NCBI GenBank assembly: GCA_003170935.1
Contig: PMYA01000080.1
Coordinates: 18,092-30,338 of the forward strand
DNA: 12,247 nt
Direction: 5' to 3'
Source: Methanobacteriota archaeon
Lineage (GTDB): Archaea > Halobacteriota > Bog-38 > Methanoflorentales > Methanoflorentaceae
How positions within the stretch are numbered: the stretch's first letter is position 1; each line of letters starts with the position of its first letter. Shown here one piece after another: positions 6,514 through 12,247 of this stretch. A model generated the notes under the pieces. It was not told the origin of the DNA. It did no database searches and saw only the letters and a program-made list of their open reading frames with translations. The position numbers and the translations under genes were made by a program.

Positions 6514-7785
6514 ATGACACTGCTAGAAGAAGCACAGAACGGATTAACTGATGATATAATAAACGTTGCCAAATCAGAGGGCGTAGCGAGCGAGAGACTG
6601 AAGCGTAACATCGCTCAAGGCCGAACCGTGATACCAAAAAATGTGACTCACGACATTGCAGCGATCGGCATAGGCGACTCGCTCCGTACGAAAGTCAACG
6701 CTAACATAGGAACCTCCATAGACTATGTTGAGATTACCGAAGAGCTTGCAAAGGCAAAAACAGCCCTTAAATTCGGCGCAGACACTGTCATGGATCTTTC
6801 CACGGGCGGAGATTTGGACCGCATACGAAGTGAGTTTCTGCACGAGATCAAGTCCCCGATTGGCACAGTGCCGATATACCAAGCCGCAATGCGACGGGAC
6901 GCCGTGGTCTCAATGACGACAGACGACATGTTCAATACGGTTCGTAAGCACGCGAGAGACGGAGTTGATTTCATGACTATCCACGCAGGAGTCAATCTAA
7001 AATCTCTAGAAGTGTTGAAGAAGAATAAAAGACTTATGGGAGTCGTAAGTAGGGGGGGCGCTTTTACGATAGCGTGGATGACACACAACAACGCAGATAA
7101 CCCCTTCTATGCAGAGTACGATTATCTCCTTGAGCTCGCACGCGAATATGATTTCGTAATAAGTCTGGGTGACGGCATGCGATCAGGATGCTTGCACGAT
7201 GCAAGCGATCGTCCGACGTTTATAGAGTACATCCAAATCGGAGAGCTCACGAAACGAGCATATGAGAACGGCGTTCAGACCCTCGTAGAAGGGCCCGGCC
7301 ACGTCCCTCTTAACGAGATAGAAACCAACGTCAAGGCAATGAAATCGTTAACGGGTGGCGCACCACTCTACCTGCTTGGACCTATCGTCACAGACATTGC
7401 TCCCGGCTACGATCACATAACCGGAGCAATTGGGGGGGCTCTGGCGGGAATGTATGGTGCTGACTTCTTGTGTATGACCACGCCGTCCGAACATCTCGGG
7501 CTGCCGTCTCAAGAAGATATAAAACAAGGGGCAATCGTGACAAAGATCGCTGCTCACGTTGCTGACCTTGCCAGAGGGATGCAGAATGCACACGAACTCG
7601 ACAAAGAAATGGCAAAATCGCGAGCAAGCTTGGACTGGGAGAAGCAATTCAAGCTTTCAGTGGATCCAGAGTTAGCTCGGGCGAAGTTCAACTGCCATAG
7701 TCGAACAACTGACGCGTGTTCCATGTGCGGGGATCTATGTGCGATAAAAATTGCAAAAGCAGCTTTGGAGAACTCCAAGTTATAA
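6514..7785 (+). CDS. thiC: Phosphomethylpyrimidine synthase ThiC
   Basis: This radical-SAM enzyme rearranges aminoimidazole ribotide (AIR) to the pyrimidine phosphate HMP-P of thiamine. The 423-residue protein is the short form, without the extra N-terminal domain of the enterobacterial enzyme. Visible blocks are MDLSTGGD (93-100), SLGDGMRSG (217-225), EGPGHVPL (259-266), the long [14 protein letters not shown] stretch (289-302) and [12 protein letters not shown] (320-331). The cluster-binding cysteines near the C-terminus are C402, C405 and C409, spaced CX2CX3C, one residue tighter than the CX2CX4C usually quoted. I believe this spacing recurs in anaerobe and archaeal proteins. The paralogue BzaF (hydroxybenzimidazole synthase) looks very similar, but ThiC is the default without B12-ligand genes nearby. 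It is a single-gene unit diverging from the MBL set and facing purE, whose pathway product AIR metabolism it shares. Confidence 0.95.
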   Translation: MTLLEEAQNGLTDDIINVAKSEGVASERLKRNIAQGRTVIPKNVTHDIAAIGIGDSLRTKVNANIGTSIDYVEITEELAKAKTALKFGADTVMDLSTGGDLDRIRSEFLHEIKSPIGTVPIYQAAMRRDAVVSMTTDDMFNTVRKHARDGVDFMTIHAGVNLKSLEVLKKNKRLMGVVSRGGAFTIAWMTHNNADNPFYAEYDYLLELAREYDFVISLGDGMRSGCLHDASDRPTFIEYIQIGELTKRAYENGVQTLVEGPGHVPLNEIETNVKAMKSLTGGAPLYLLGPIVTDIAPGYDHITGAIGGALAGMYGADFLCMTTPSEHLGLPSQEDIKQGAIVTKIAAHVADLARGMQNAHELDKEMAKSRASLDWEKQFKLSVDPELARAKFNCHSRTTDACSMCGDLCAIKIAKAALENSKL

Positions 7786-7796
7786 TTCCAAGCTGA

Positions 7797-8216
7797 TTAA
7801 AGGTCTAAAACCTTATTTACCTCCACGTTAACTTGCAGAATTCTCAACGCTAGTAAGGCAGCGTTTTTCCCATTGTCTATTCCAACCGACGCCACCGGAA
7901 CCCCAGCAGGCATTTGCGCAATAGAAAGCAGCGCGTCTAAACCGCTGAGCTTACTACTAACAGGAACACCTATGACAGGAGCGTTTGTTTTTGAAGCAAT
8001 GATACCTGGAAGAGCTGCAGAAAGACCTGCGATAGCAATATAAACTTTAGCCCGAACTTCTCGAAGATATTCATCAAGGCGTATTGGATCTCGATGCGCT
8101 GATATTACTTCTACCTCATACGTTATACCCGCATCTTTTATGACCTCTATCGCTTTTTCTGCCACGTGCATGTCAGAAGTAGCGCCTACTAATATAGCCA
8201 CGTCGGGTTGATACAT
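7797..8216 (-). CDS. purE: PurE, AIR carboxylase / N5-CAIR mutase family
   Basis: This protein forms carboxyaminoimidazole ribotide in purine synthesis, either from N5-CAIR (class I) or from AIR and CO2 directly (class II). The 139-residue chain shows the phosphate loop GATSD (11-15, usually GSxSD), the catalytic SAHR (39-42, H41), AGLSAALPG (62-70), [16 protein letters not shown] (83-98), QMPAGVPV (101-108) and GKNAALLA (116-123). The loop that is normally AAHLPG carries Ala at residue 67 where His is expected. No purK is present in the window. Together with the AGLS and [10 protein letters not shown] wording, this leans towards class II, but that is inference. The ATG has no clear Shine-Dalgarno sequence. 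Its end faces the thiC end across 11 bases. Confidence 0.9.
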   Translation of the reverse strand: MYQPDVAILVGATSDMHVAEKAIEVIKDAGITYEVEVISAHRDPIRLDEYLREVRAKVYIAIAGLSAALPGIIASKTNAPVIGVPVSSKLSGLDALLSIAQMPAGVPVASVGIDNGKNAALLALRILQVNVEVNKVLDL

Positions 8217-8258
8217 CGCGTTGTAATTATCTCGCCACCGTAAAAACCCTTTCTAAAC

Positions 8259-8306
8259 TCGAAGGACGTGAACACGTGCCGTACTTCGACGGTGAGTATA
8301 AAGTAC
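8259..8306. repeat. Overlapping inverted repeats with two exclusive pairings
   Basis: TCGAAG (8259-8264) is complementary to CTTCGA (8284-8289), enclosing an inner palindrome ACGTG-AA-CACGT (8266-8277). The three bases 8284-8286 are also part of GTACTT (8281-8286), which is complementary to AAGTAC (8301-8306). Only one of the two stems could form in a single RNA. The inner palindrome could instead be a protein-binding site on DNA. Confidence 0.5.
8297..8303. promoter_or_regulatory. TATAAAG box candidate in the divergent region
   Basis: TATAAAG is a good archaeal TATA match. Read on the plus strand it would start RNA near 8326, just before the strong hairpin. Read on the minus strand (CTTTATA) it would start purE mRNA near 8274, inside the ACGTG palindrome, with a leader of about 58 bases. 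The orientation cannot be decided from the sequence. Confidence 0.35.
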
Positions 8307-8313
8307 TAATCGC

Positions 8314-8333
8314 GTCAAAAATTCGCTTTTGAC
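8314..8333. repeat. Inverted repeat, 7-bp stem
   Basis: GTCAAAA (8314-8320) pairs with TTTTGAC (8327-8333) around a 6-base loop. The match is perfect. Confidence 0.55.
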
Positions 8334-8354
8334 CTAGTTTAGCGTGATTTCATT

Positions 8355-8380
8355 GTGAAAAACAGCTTTCTGTTTTTCGC
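8355..8380. repeat. Inverted repeat, 9-bp perfect stem extended by wobble
   Basis: GAAAAACAG (8357-8365) pairs with CTGTTTTTC (8370-8378) around a 4-base loop. One T-G wobble (8356/8379) and one G-C pair (8355/8380) extend it to 11 pairs. Runs of five A and five T flank the loop. It could serve as a bidirectional terminator or as the core of a structured RNA. Confidence 0.6.
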
Positions 8381-8385
8381 GCAAG

Positions 8386-8400
8386 AGGCAGCATTTGCCT
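8386..8400. repeat. Inverted repeat, 5-bp stem
   Basis: AGGCA (8386-8390) pairs with TGCCT (8396-8400) around a 5-base loop. A G-T wobble and an A-T pair outside it can lengthen the stem. It lies only a few bases after the preceding hairpin. Confidence 0.45.
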
Positions 8401-8414
8401 TTCAGCAACGTTTA

Positions 8415-8443
8415 GTGGCACAAAATTCTAAATAGGGTGTCAC
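8415..8443. repeat. Inverted repeat, 7-bp stem with one wobble
   Basis: GTGGCAC (8415-8421) can pair with GTGTCAC (8437-8443) through six Watson-Crick pairs and one wobble. The loop is A/T-rich and 15 bases long. Confidence 0.4.
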
Positions 8444-8445
8444 GG

Positions 8446-8454
8446 TTAAATAAG
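8446..8454 (+). promoter_or_regulatory. TATA-like box for the aminotransferase - flavin operon
   Basis: TTAAATAAG is centred 51 bases before the ATG at 8501, which would place the RNA start near 8475 with a leader of about 25 bases. There is no Shine-Dalgarno sequence next to the ATG. The only GGAGG (8454-8458) is 42 bases away and would lie upstream of the RNA start. Confidence 0.35.
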
Positions 8455-8500
8455 GAGGCAGAGAGCTGCTTGTTCGAAAATAATCATAAGAGATGCTACC

Positions 8501-9649
8501 ATGGGCAACACAGCTGAAACTGAGCTAATAATGATTCCTGGACCGGTCCAAGTGGCCCCTCAAGTACTTCGAGCGTTGTCAAAACCGATGATCAACCATC
8601 GTGGGCCTGAATTTAAAAAGATATTAGATGAAAGTCGCGAAAAACTTCGCAGCCTTTTCAACACAGAGAGCGATGTAATCATACTGAGCGGGTCAGGAAC
8701 TTGTGCTATGGAAGCCGCAGTCGGCAATCTCGGCGGTCATAAAAAATTTGTTGCGATTGAAAACGGCAAGTTCGGGGAACGATTGAAATTACTCACCTCA
8801 CTTTATGGGAGCTCTGCCCCGATTATTGCCGAATGGGGCACGTCGATAAACACGGACAAGGTCAAACAAGCGCTGCAAGAAGGTGCAGATGCAGTCACAA
8901 TCGTCCATAATGAGACCTCTACCGGTATGACGAACGATGTTGAGCAGATAGGAGCGCTGTGCCGAAAATATGAAGCACTTCTCATCATGGATGGGGTGTC
9001 CTCGATTGGTGGAATCGAAGCACCTATAGACAAATGGGGGGTCGATATAGCATTCACTGGCTCTCAAAAATGTCTAGGTCTTCCGCCCGGTCTTTCAATG
9101 ATTGCTGTGAACGAACGGGCATGGGATATTATTAAAACGGCCCAAAAAAGGCCGTTCTACGCAGATCTGATTGCTCATATGAAATCTGCCGATAAGGGGC
9201 AAACACCTTATACGCCTACTATCCCGTTGTTCTTCGCGCTCGAGGAGGCTCTAAAAATGCTTGAGGCCGAAGGGCTTAGCGAACGTATTAACAGGTATCG
9301 CACTTATGCGACATCTATACGCGCTGCAATTGAAGCGATGGGCTTGGAACTATTTCCACAACCCAGCGCCTCTAGCACGTATTCAAACACGGTAACAGCA
9401 ATAAAAATGCCGTCTGGAATAGATTTTGTTTCACTAAAGAATGAGATGCGACGGCGTGGCATCATTATCGCAGGTGGCCAAGAACGACTAAAAGGCCATA
9501 TCTTTAGGATAAGCAATATGGGTAGCATAAGTGAAGGAGATATATTGCAGGTTATTGAGAAGCTTGAACTCGTATTACTTGAAAAAGGTGTAGTTAGTGA
9601 AATGGGTAAAGGAACCCTCGCTGCGGATTGCGTTCTTGAAGGATTGTGA
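8501..9649 (+). CDS. Class V aminotransferase (alanine-glyoxylate / serine-pyruvate type)
   Basis: This is a PLP-dependent fold-type I aminotransferase of 382 residues, of the family annotated as alanine-glyoxylate or serine-pyruvate aminotransferase. Visible elements are the opening MIPGPVQV (11-18), GSGT (64-67, cofactor phosphate), HNETSTG (136-142), DGVSS (164-168), GSQKCL with the Schiff-base lysine K190, and R336 in FRISNMG, which fits the substrate carboxylate site. Methanococcal homologues have been reported to act as broad-specificity aminotransferases that include phosphoserine formation, so a role in serine synthesis is as likely as glyoxylate metabolism. The family alone does not fix the substrate. 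The ATG at 8501 is the only usable start, because the frame closes at 8447-8449 and has no ATG, GTG or TTG in between. The ribC gene follows after 36 bases, so it may lead the flavin operon. Confidence 0.88.
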   Translation: MGNTAETELIMIPGPVQVAPQVLRALSKPMINHRGPEFKKILDESREKLRSLFNTESDVIILSGSGTCAMEAAVGNLGGHKKFVAIENGKFGERLKLLTSLYGSSAPIIAEWGTSINTDKVKQALQEGADAVTIVHNETSTGMTNDVEQIGALCRKYEALLIMDGVSSIGGIEAPIDKWGVDIAFTGSQKCLGLPPGLSMIAVNERAWDIIKTAQKRPFYADLIAHMKSADKGQTPYTPTIPLFFALEEALKMLEAEGLSERINRYRTYATSIRAAIEAMGLELFPQPSASSTYSNTVTAIKMPSGIDFVSLKNEMRRRGIIIAGGQERLKGHIFRISNMGSISEGDILQVIEKLELVLLEKGVVSEMGKGTLAADCVLEGL

Positions 9650-9685
9650 CGTGTGAGCTTTACGTTTATTGATGGGAATCTTTGA

Positions 9686-10141
<456 letters not shown>

Positions 10142-10150
10142 GATAAACAA

Positions 10151-10156
10151 GAGGAG
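10151..10156 (+). promoter_or_regulatory. Shine-Dalgarno deciding the ribH start
   Basis: GAGGAG ends six bases before the ATG at 10163. The in-frame TTG at 10157 touches this site directly and would leave no spacing, so the ATG is the start. Confidence 0.7.
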
Positions 10157-10162
10157 TTGTTC

Positions 10163-10585
10163 ATGGATAAAAGAGATGGAGAAAAAATACGACTAGGGTT
10201 TGTCGTAGCAGAATTTAATAGAGACATTACATATCAAATGGAGATTCTTGCAAAAGAGCATGCTGCATTTTTAGGCGCTGACGTTGTCAAGACAATTTAT
10301 GTTCCAGGGGTTTTTGATATGCCCTTAGCAATCAAGAATTTGGCTTTAGATGATGAAGTCGACGCCGTAGTTACCATCGGCTGTGTAATTGAAGGCGCAA
10401 CAACACACGACGAAATCGTTGCGCAGCACGCGACTCGTAAAATTGCGGATCTAGCTTTAGAGTATAACAAACCGGTCACATTGGGTATATCTGGTCCACG
10501 TATGTCTCGTTTGGAAGCACACGAACGCGTCGATTATGCAAAAAGAGCAGTTGAAGCAGCTGTAAAACTGTATGAAAGACTCTGA
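10163..10585 (+). CDS. ribH: 6,7-dimethyl-8-ribityllumazine synthase RibH
   Basis: This enzyme condenses 5-amino-6-ribitylaminouracil with 3,4-dihydroxy-2-butanone 4-phosphate to form lumazine, the substrate of RibC encoded just upstream. The 140-residue protein has the family's short archaeal length. Landmarks are the AEFNRDIT segment (17-24), [10 protein letters not shown] (48-57), [11 protein letters not shown] (74-84) with the catalytic-type H82, GISGPRM (108-114) and [12 protein letters not shown] (121-132). The start is the ATG at 10163, preceded by GAGGAG at the right distance. The stop shares one base with the start of the following aminotransferase (TGATG), so the two are translated together. 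Confidence 0.95.
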   Translation: MDKRDGEKIRLGFVVAEFNRDITYQMEILAKEHAAFLGADVVKTIYVPGVFDMPLAIKNLALDDEVDAVVTIGCVIEGATTHDEIVAQHATRKIADLALEYNKPVTLGISGPRMSRLEAHERVDYAKRAVEAAVKLYERL

Positions 10586-11736
10586 TGAGACAAAGTCAAG
10601 TCATTTCTGCAAGAGTCAGAAGTATACCGCAATCCGCTACGATGAAAATTGCGGACATTGCGGCTAATCTTAGACGTGAAGGGCGAGACATTATCAGTTT
10701 CAGTCAGGGTGAACCTGACTTTGATACACCAGAGAACATAAAAAACGCCGCAAAAGACGCCCTTGATCGTGGCGAGACACACTACACACAAGGTAGTGGA
10801 ATTCTGGAACTGAGAGAAGCAATAGCAGAGAAGCTGAAAACTGATAACCGCCTCGATGTCACTTCAAGCGACGTGCTTGTCACAACCGGCGCAAAACAAG
10901 CGATATTTGAAGCGATATGTACGCTCATCGATGAAGGAGATGAGGTCTTGTTGTTCGATCCAGCGTGGGTTTCATATGAACCAATCGTAAAGTTCGCTGG
11001 TGGAAAGCCCGTCGTGGTCCCTGTTTACGAACGGGATGACTATGCGCCAGTTGAGTACCAACGTTACATAACTGATGATACCAAGCTCATTATTTTAAAT
11101 AGCCCTTGCAACCCGACTGGAGCTATGTACGACGAAAGTGTCATAAAAAGCGTAGCTCAGACGGCTGAAGACCATAACATTGTTGTGATTTCTGACGAGG
11201 TCTACGAAAAGATCGTGTATGGCACCAAGCATCACAGCATAGGTACATTGATTCCTGACTTAGCGATTACTGTAAATGGATTTTCGAAGGCATACGCTAT
11301 GACGGGGTGGAGGCTAGGCTATGCAACTGCACCTCGATCAATACTTCAAGGCATGCTTAAAATCCAGCAACACACAGTAAGCAATGCAACGTCCTTCGTC
11401 CAACGAGCTGGTATTGAGGCGTTGAACGGGGATCAAGGCACCCTCCGTGCTATGGTGGCTGAATTCCAGATACGGCGCGACCTAATTATTAACGGTCTAG
11501 CTAGGATTGGAATAAAATGCGCGCTTCCAAAGGGTGCGTTCTACGCATTTCCAAAGATCACTCAATATGGTACTTCTGAACAGGTGACTGAAAAACTGTT
11601 GCGTGACGCTTCAGTCGCCGTGACGCCTGGATCAGCATTCGGCCGGAACGGTGAGGGCTATGTGCGGCTGTCGTACGCCACGAGTCGCGAAGACATCGCT
11701 AAAGGAATCGACAGGATCGAAGGAGCACTCAAATAG
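10585..11736 (+). CDS. Class I aspartate-type aminotransferase
   Basis: This is a PLP-dependent aminotransferase of 383 residues in the class I/II family, most like archaeal and thermophile aspartate aminotransferases. Visible residues are G-x-P-D-F-D-T-P (42-49), Y67 in HYTQGSG, SPCNPTG (173-179, N176), ISDEVYE (202-208, D204 and Y207), NGFSKAYAMTGWRLGY (231-246) with Schiff-base K235 and R243, and R361 in VRLSY for the substrate alpha-carboxylate. The start overlaps the ribH stop by one base. Tyrosine, alanine or glutamate specificity cannot be excluded from sequence. No aminotransferase step is known in riboflavin synthesis, so its location may reflect shared expression only. Its end faces ribL across three bases. 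Confidence 0.9.
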   Translation: MRQSQVISARVRSIPQSATMKIADIAANLRREGRDIISFSQGEPDFDTPENIKNAAKDALDRGETHYTQGSGILELREAIAEKLKTDNRLDVTSSDVLVTTGAKQAIFEAICTLIDEGDEVLLFDPAWVSYEPIVKFAGGKPVVVPVYERDDYAPVEYQRYITDDTKLIILNSPCNPTGAMYDESVIKSVAQTAEDHNIVVISDEVYEKIVYGTKHHSIGTLIPDLAITVNGFSKAYAMTGWRLGYATAPRSILQGMLKIQQHTVSNATSFVQRAGIEALNGDQGTLRAMVAEFQIRRDLIINGLARIGIKCALPKGAFYAFPKITQYGTSEQVTEKLLRDASVAVTPGSAFGRNGEGYVRLSYATSREDIAKGIDRIEGALK

Positions 11737-11739
11737 ATT

Positions 11740-12165
11740 TTAACACTTCACCCGACGCTTAATGATCTCTCTAATTATGTTTTCAGTACCCGATAGATTG
11801 CCACTATCCTGATAAGGCAGCCTTACTACTTTTGCAGGTATGTGCCTTTTTTCAAGGTCCTCTTGAAGTTTGTTCTCGTCAAAATACTGATCGAAACCAA
11901 GCGCTACTATGTCTGGTTTTATTAGCGCTAGGGGCTCGAATATATCGCGCTCGCTCCCAAGTTCAGCGTAGTCTACCATCCCTAGGGCTTTGATTACTTG
12001 TAGTCGTTGTTGTTCTGGAAGTATAGGTTTTGACTTGTGCTTAATCATGGAATCGCGTGACACAATAACAAATAGTTCGTCGCCCAACTCCCGTGCTTTC
12101 TTTAAATAAAGGATGTGACCAGGATGCAAGATATCAAACGTGCCTGTTGCGAGAACTCTAATCAT
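11740..12165 (-). CDS. ribL: Archaeal FAD synthetase RibL
   Basis: This is a predicted FMN adenylyltransferase that joins AMP from ATP to FMN to give FAD. It belongs to the nucleotidyltransferase superfamily that includes glycerol-3-phosphate cytidylyltransferase. The 141-residue protein has GTFDILHPGH (8-17) with the HxGH nucleotide-binding motif at 14-17, SRDSM (36-40), ALGFDQYFDE (88-97) and SGTENIIREI (125-134, the ISSTxxR-like position). The presence of ribC and ribH next to it supports FAD synthesis over cytidylyl transfer. The methanocaldococcal enzyme has two C-terminal cysteines implicated in its air sensitivity. Here only C141, the last residue, is present. The start overlaps the preceding gene by 8 bases, indicating translational coupling. 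Confidence 0.88.
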   Translation of the reverse strand: MIRVLATGTFDILHPGHILYLKKARELGDELFVIVSRDSMIKHKSKPILPEQQRLQVIKALGMVDYAELGSERDIFEPLALIKPDIVALGFDQYFDENKLQEDLEKRHIPAKVVRLPYQDSGNLSGTENIIREIIKRRVKC

Positions 12166-12247
12166 TTTCGTCGCCGAAGGTTTCCTTTATATCTCTATAT
12201 ACTGCGCTCTCTTCAATTTCAACGTCGAGCACATCGAGTTTTCTAAT
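12158..12247 (-). CDS. C-terminal end of an incomplete gene upstream of ribL
   Basis: The last 29 codons and stop of a minus-strand gene are visible, entering from beyond the window edge. The tail is charged and acidic, begins IRKLDVLDVE and ends FGDEND. It overlaps the ribL start by 8 bases (ATGATTAG), so the two belong to one transcript. A DUF357 family protein is often next to archaeal ribL and its C-terminus can contain a similar D-V-stretch, but the piece here is too short to name with confidence. Confidence 0.6.
   Translation of the reverse strand: MRKLDVLDVEIEESAVYRDIKETFGDEND

Larger units (their letters stand above)
8217..8500. other. 284-base non-coding divergent region with serial hairpins
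   Basis: This stretch separates purE (minus) from the class V aminotransferase (plus). I see no convincing gene in it. It holds at least five inverted repeats in a row between 8259 and 8443, described separately, a TATAAAG at 8297-8303 and a TTAAATAAG at 8446-8454. It could hold both promoters, a structured leader or a small RNA. No known riboswitch, tRNA or box C/D RNA could be recognised. Confidence 0.6.

Noticed and set aside
7717..7740. Unusual CX2CX3C cluster spacing in ThiC as a sign of a new activity
   Set aside because: It is one residue shorter than the often quoted CX2CX4C, but I believe short archaeal and anaerobe ThiC proteins share it. An alignment should confirm this.
8276..8332. 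Small plus-strand reading frame from a GTG, 18 codons, in the divergent region
   Set aside because: It has no Shine-Dalgarno sequence, covers the inverted repeats whose symmetry explains the sequence, and its peptide resembles nothing I recognise. A leader peptide is possible but unsupported.
8355..8380. Intrinsic bacterial-style terminator
   Set aside because: The hairpin has an A/T-rich stem and no T-run immediately after it on either strand, and it lies between divergent genes where no transcript needs to end. A terminator role is possible only if an unseen RNA is made here.
9650..9685. FMN riboswitch before ribC
   Set aside because: The gap is 36 bases, too short for the element, and no matching motif is seen.

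Overview
The window is chromosomal DNA from an archaeon, most likely a euryarchaeote of the methanogen/Methanomicrobia side. This rests on an archaeal MCM helicase, an NMD3 homologue, a DUF424 protein, a Taw2-type wyosine enzyme, the archaeal riboflavin synthase RibC and the archaeal FAD synthetase RibL, together with A/T-rich TATA-like boxes about 25-30 bases before several start codons. It looks like ordinary core chromosome. No insertion sequence, integrase, CRISPR array, tRNA or rRNA is visible, and no gene is visibly broken. The exact lineage cannot be fixed without database searches.

Layout. (1) Positions 53-4291, plus strand: a tight information-processing operon, mcm - DUF424 - nmd3 - taw2 (gaps of 1 and 15 bases, then a 4-base overlap). 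(2) Positions 4284-6381, minus strand: MBL-fold hydrolase - DUF123 (GIY-YIG-like) - core-MetE methionine synthase, with gaps of 1 and 0 bases. Its last gene runs 8 bases into the end of taw2. (3) A 132-base divergent promoter region, then thiC (6514-7785, plus), facing purE (7797-8216, minus) across 11 bases. (4) A 284-base non-coding stretch (8217-8500) packed with inverted repeats. (5) Positions 8501-11736, plus strand: class V aminotransferase - ribC - ribH - class I aminotransferase. These face ribL (minus), which overlaps an incomplete upstream gene at the window edge.

How the genes work together. The first block pairs replication (MCM) with ribosome and tRNA maturation (NMD3, Taw2, probably DUF424). 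The rest is cofactor and amino-acid metabolism: thiamine pyrimidine (ThiC), purine (PurE; AIR is also the ThiC substrate, so these two neighbours share a metabolite branch point), flavins (RibH makes lumazine, RibC makes riboflavin, RibL adenylates FMN to FAD), methionine synthesis without folate, and two PLP aminotransferases.

Most worth a second look: a Cys-to-His change at a predicted zinc ligand of the methionine synthase, the string of hairpins at 8259-8443 with two mutually exclusive pairings, a small palindrome in the thiC core promoter, and a PurE that lacks a usually conserved His. I saw no clear new multi-gene system such as a defence island or a novel biosynthetic cluster.
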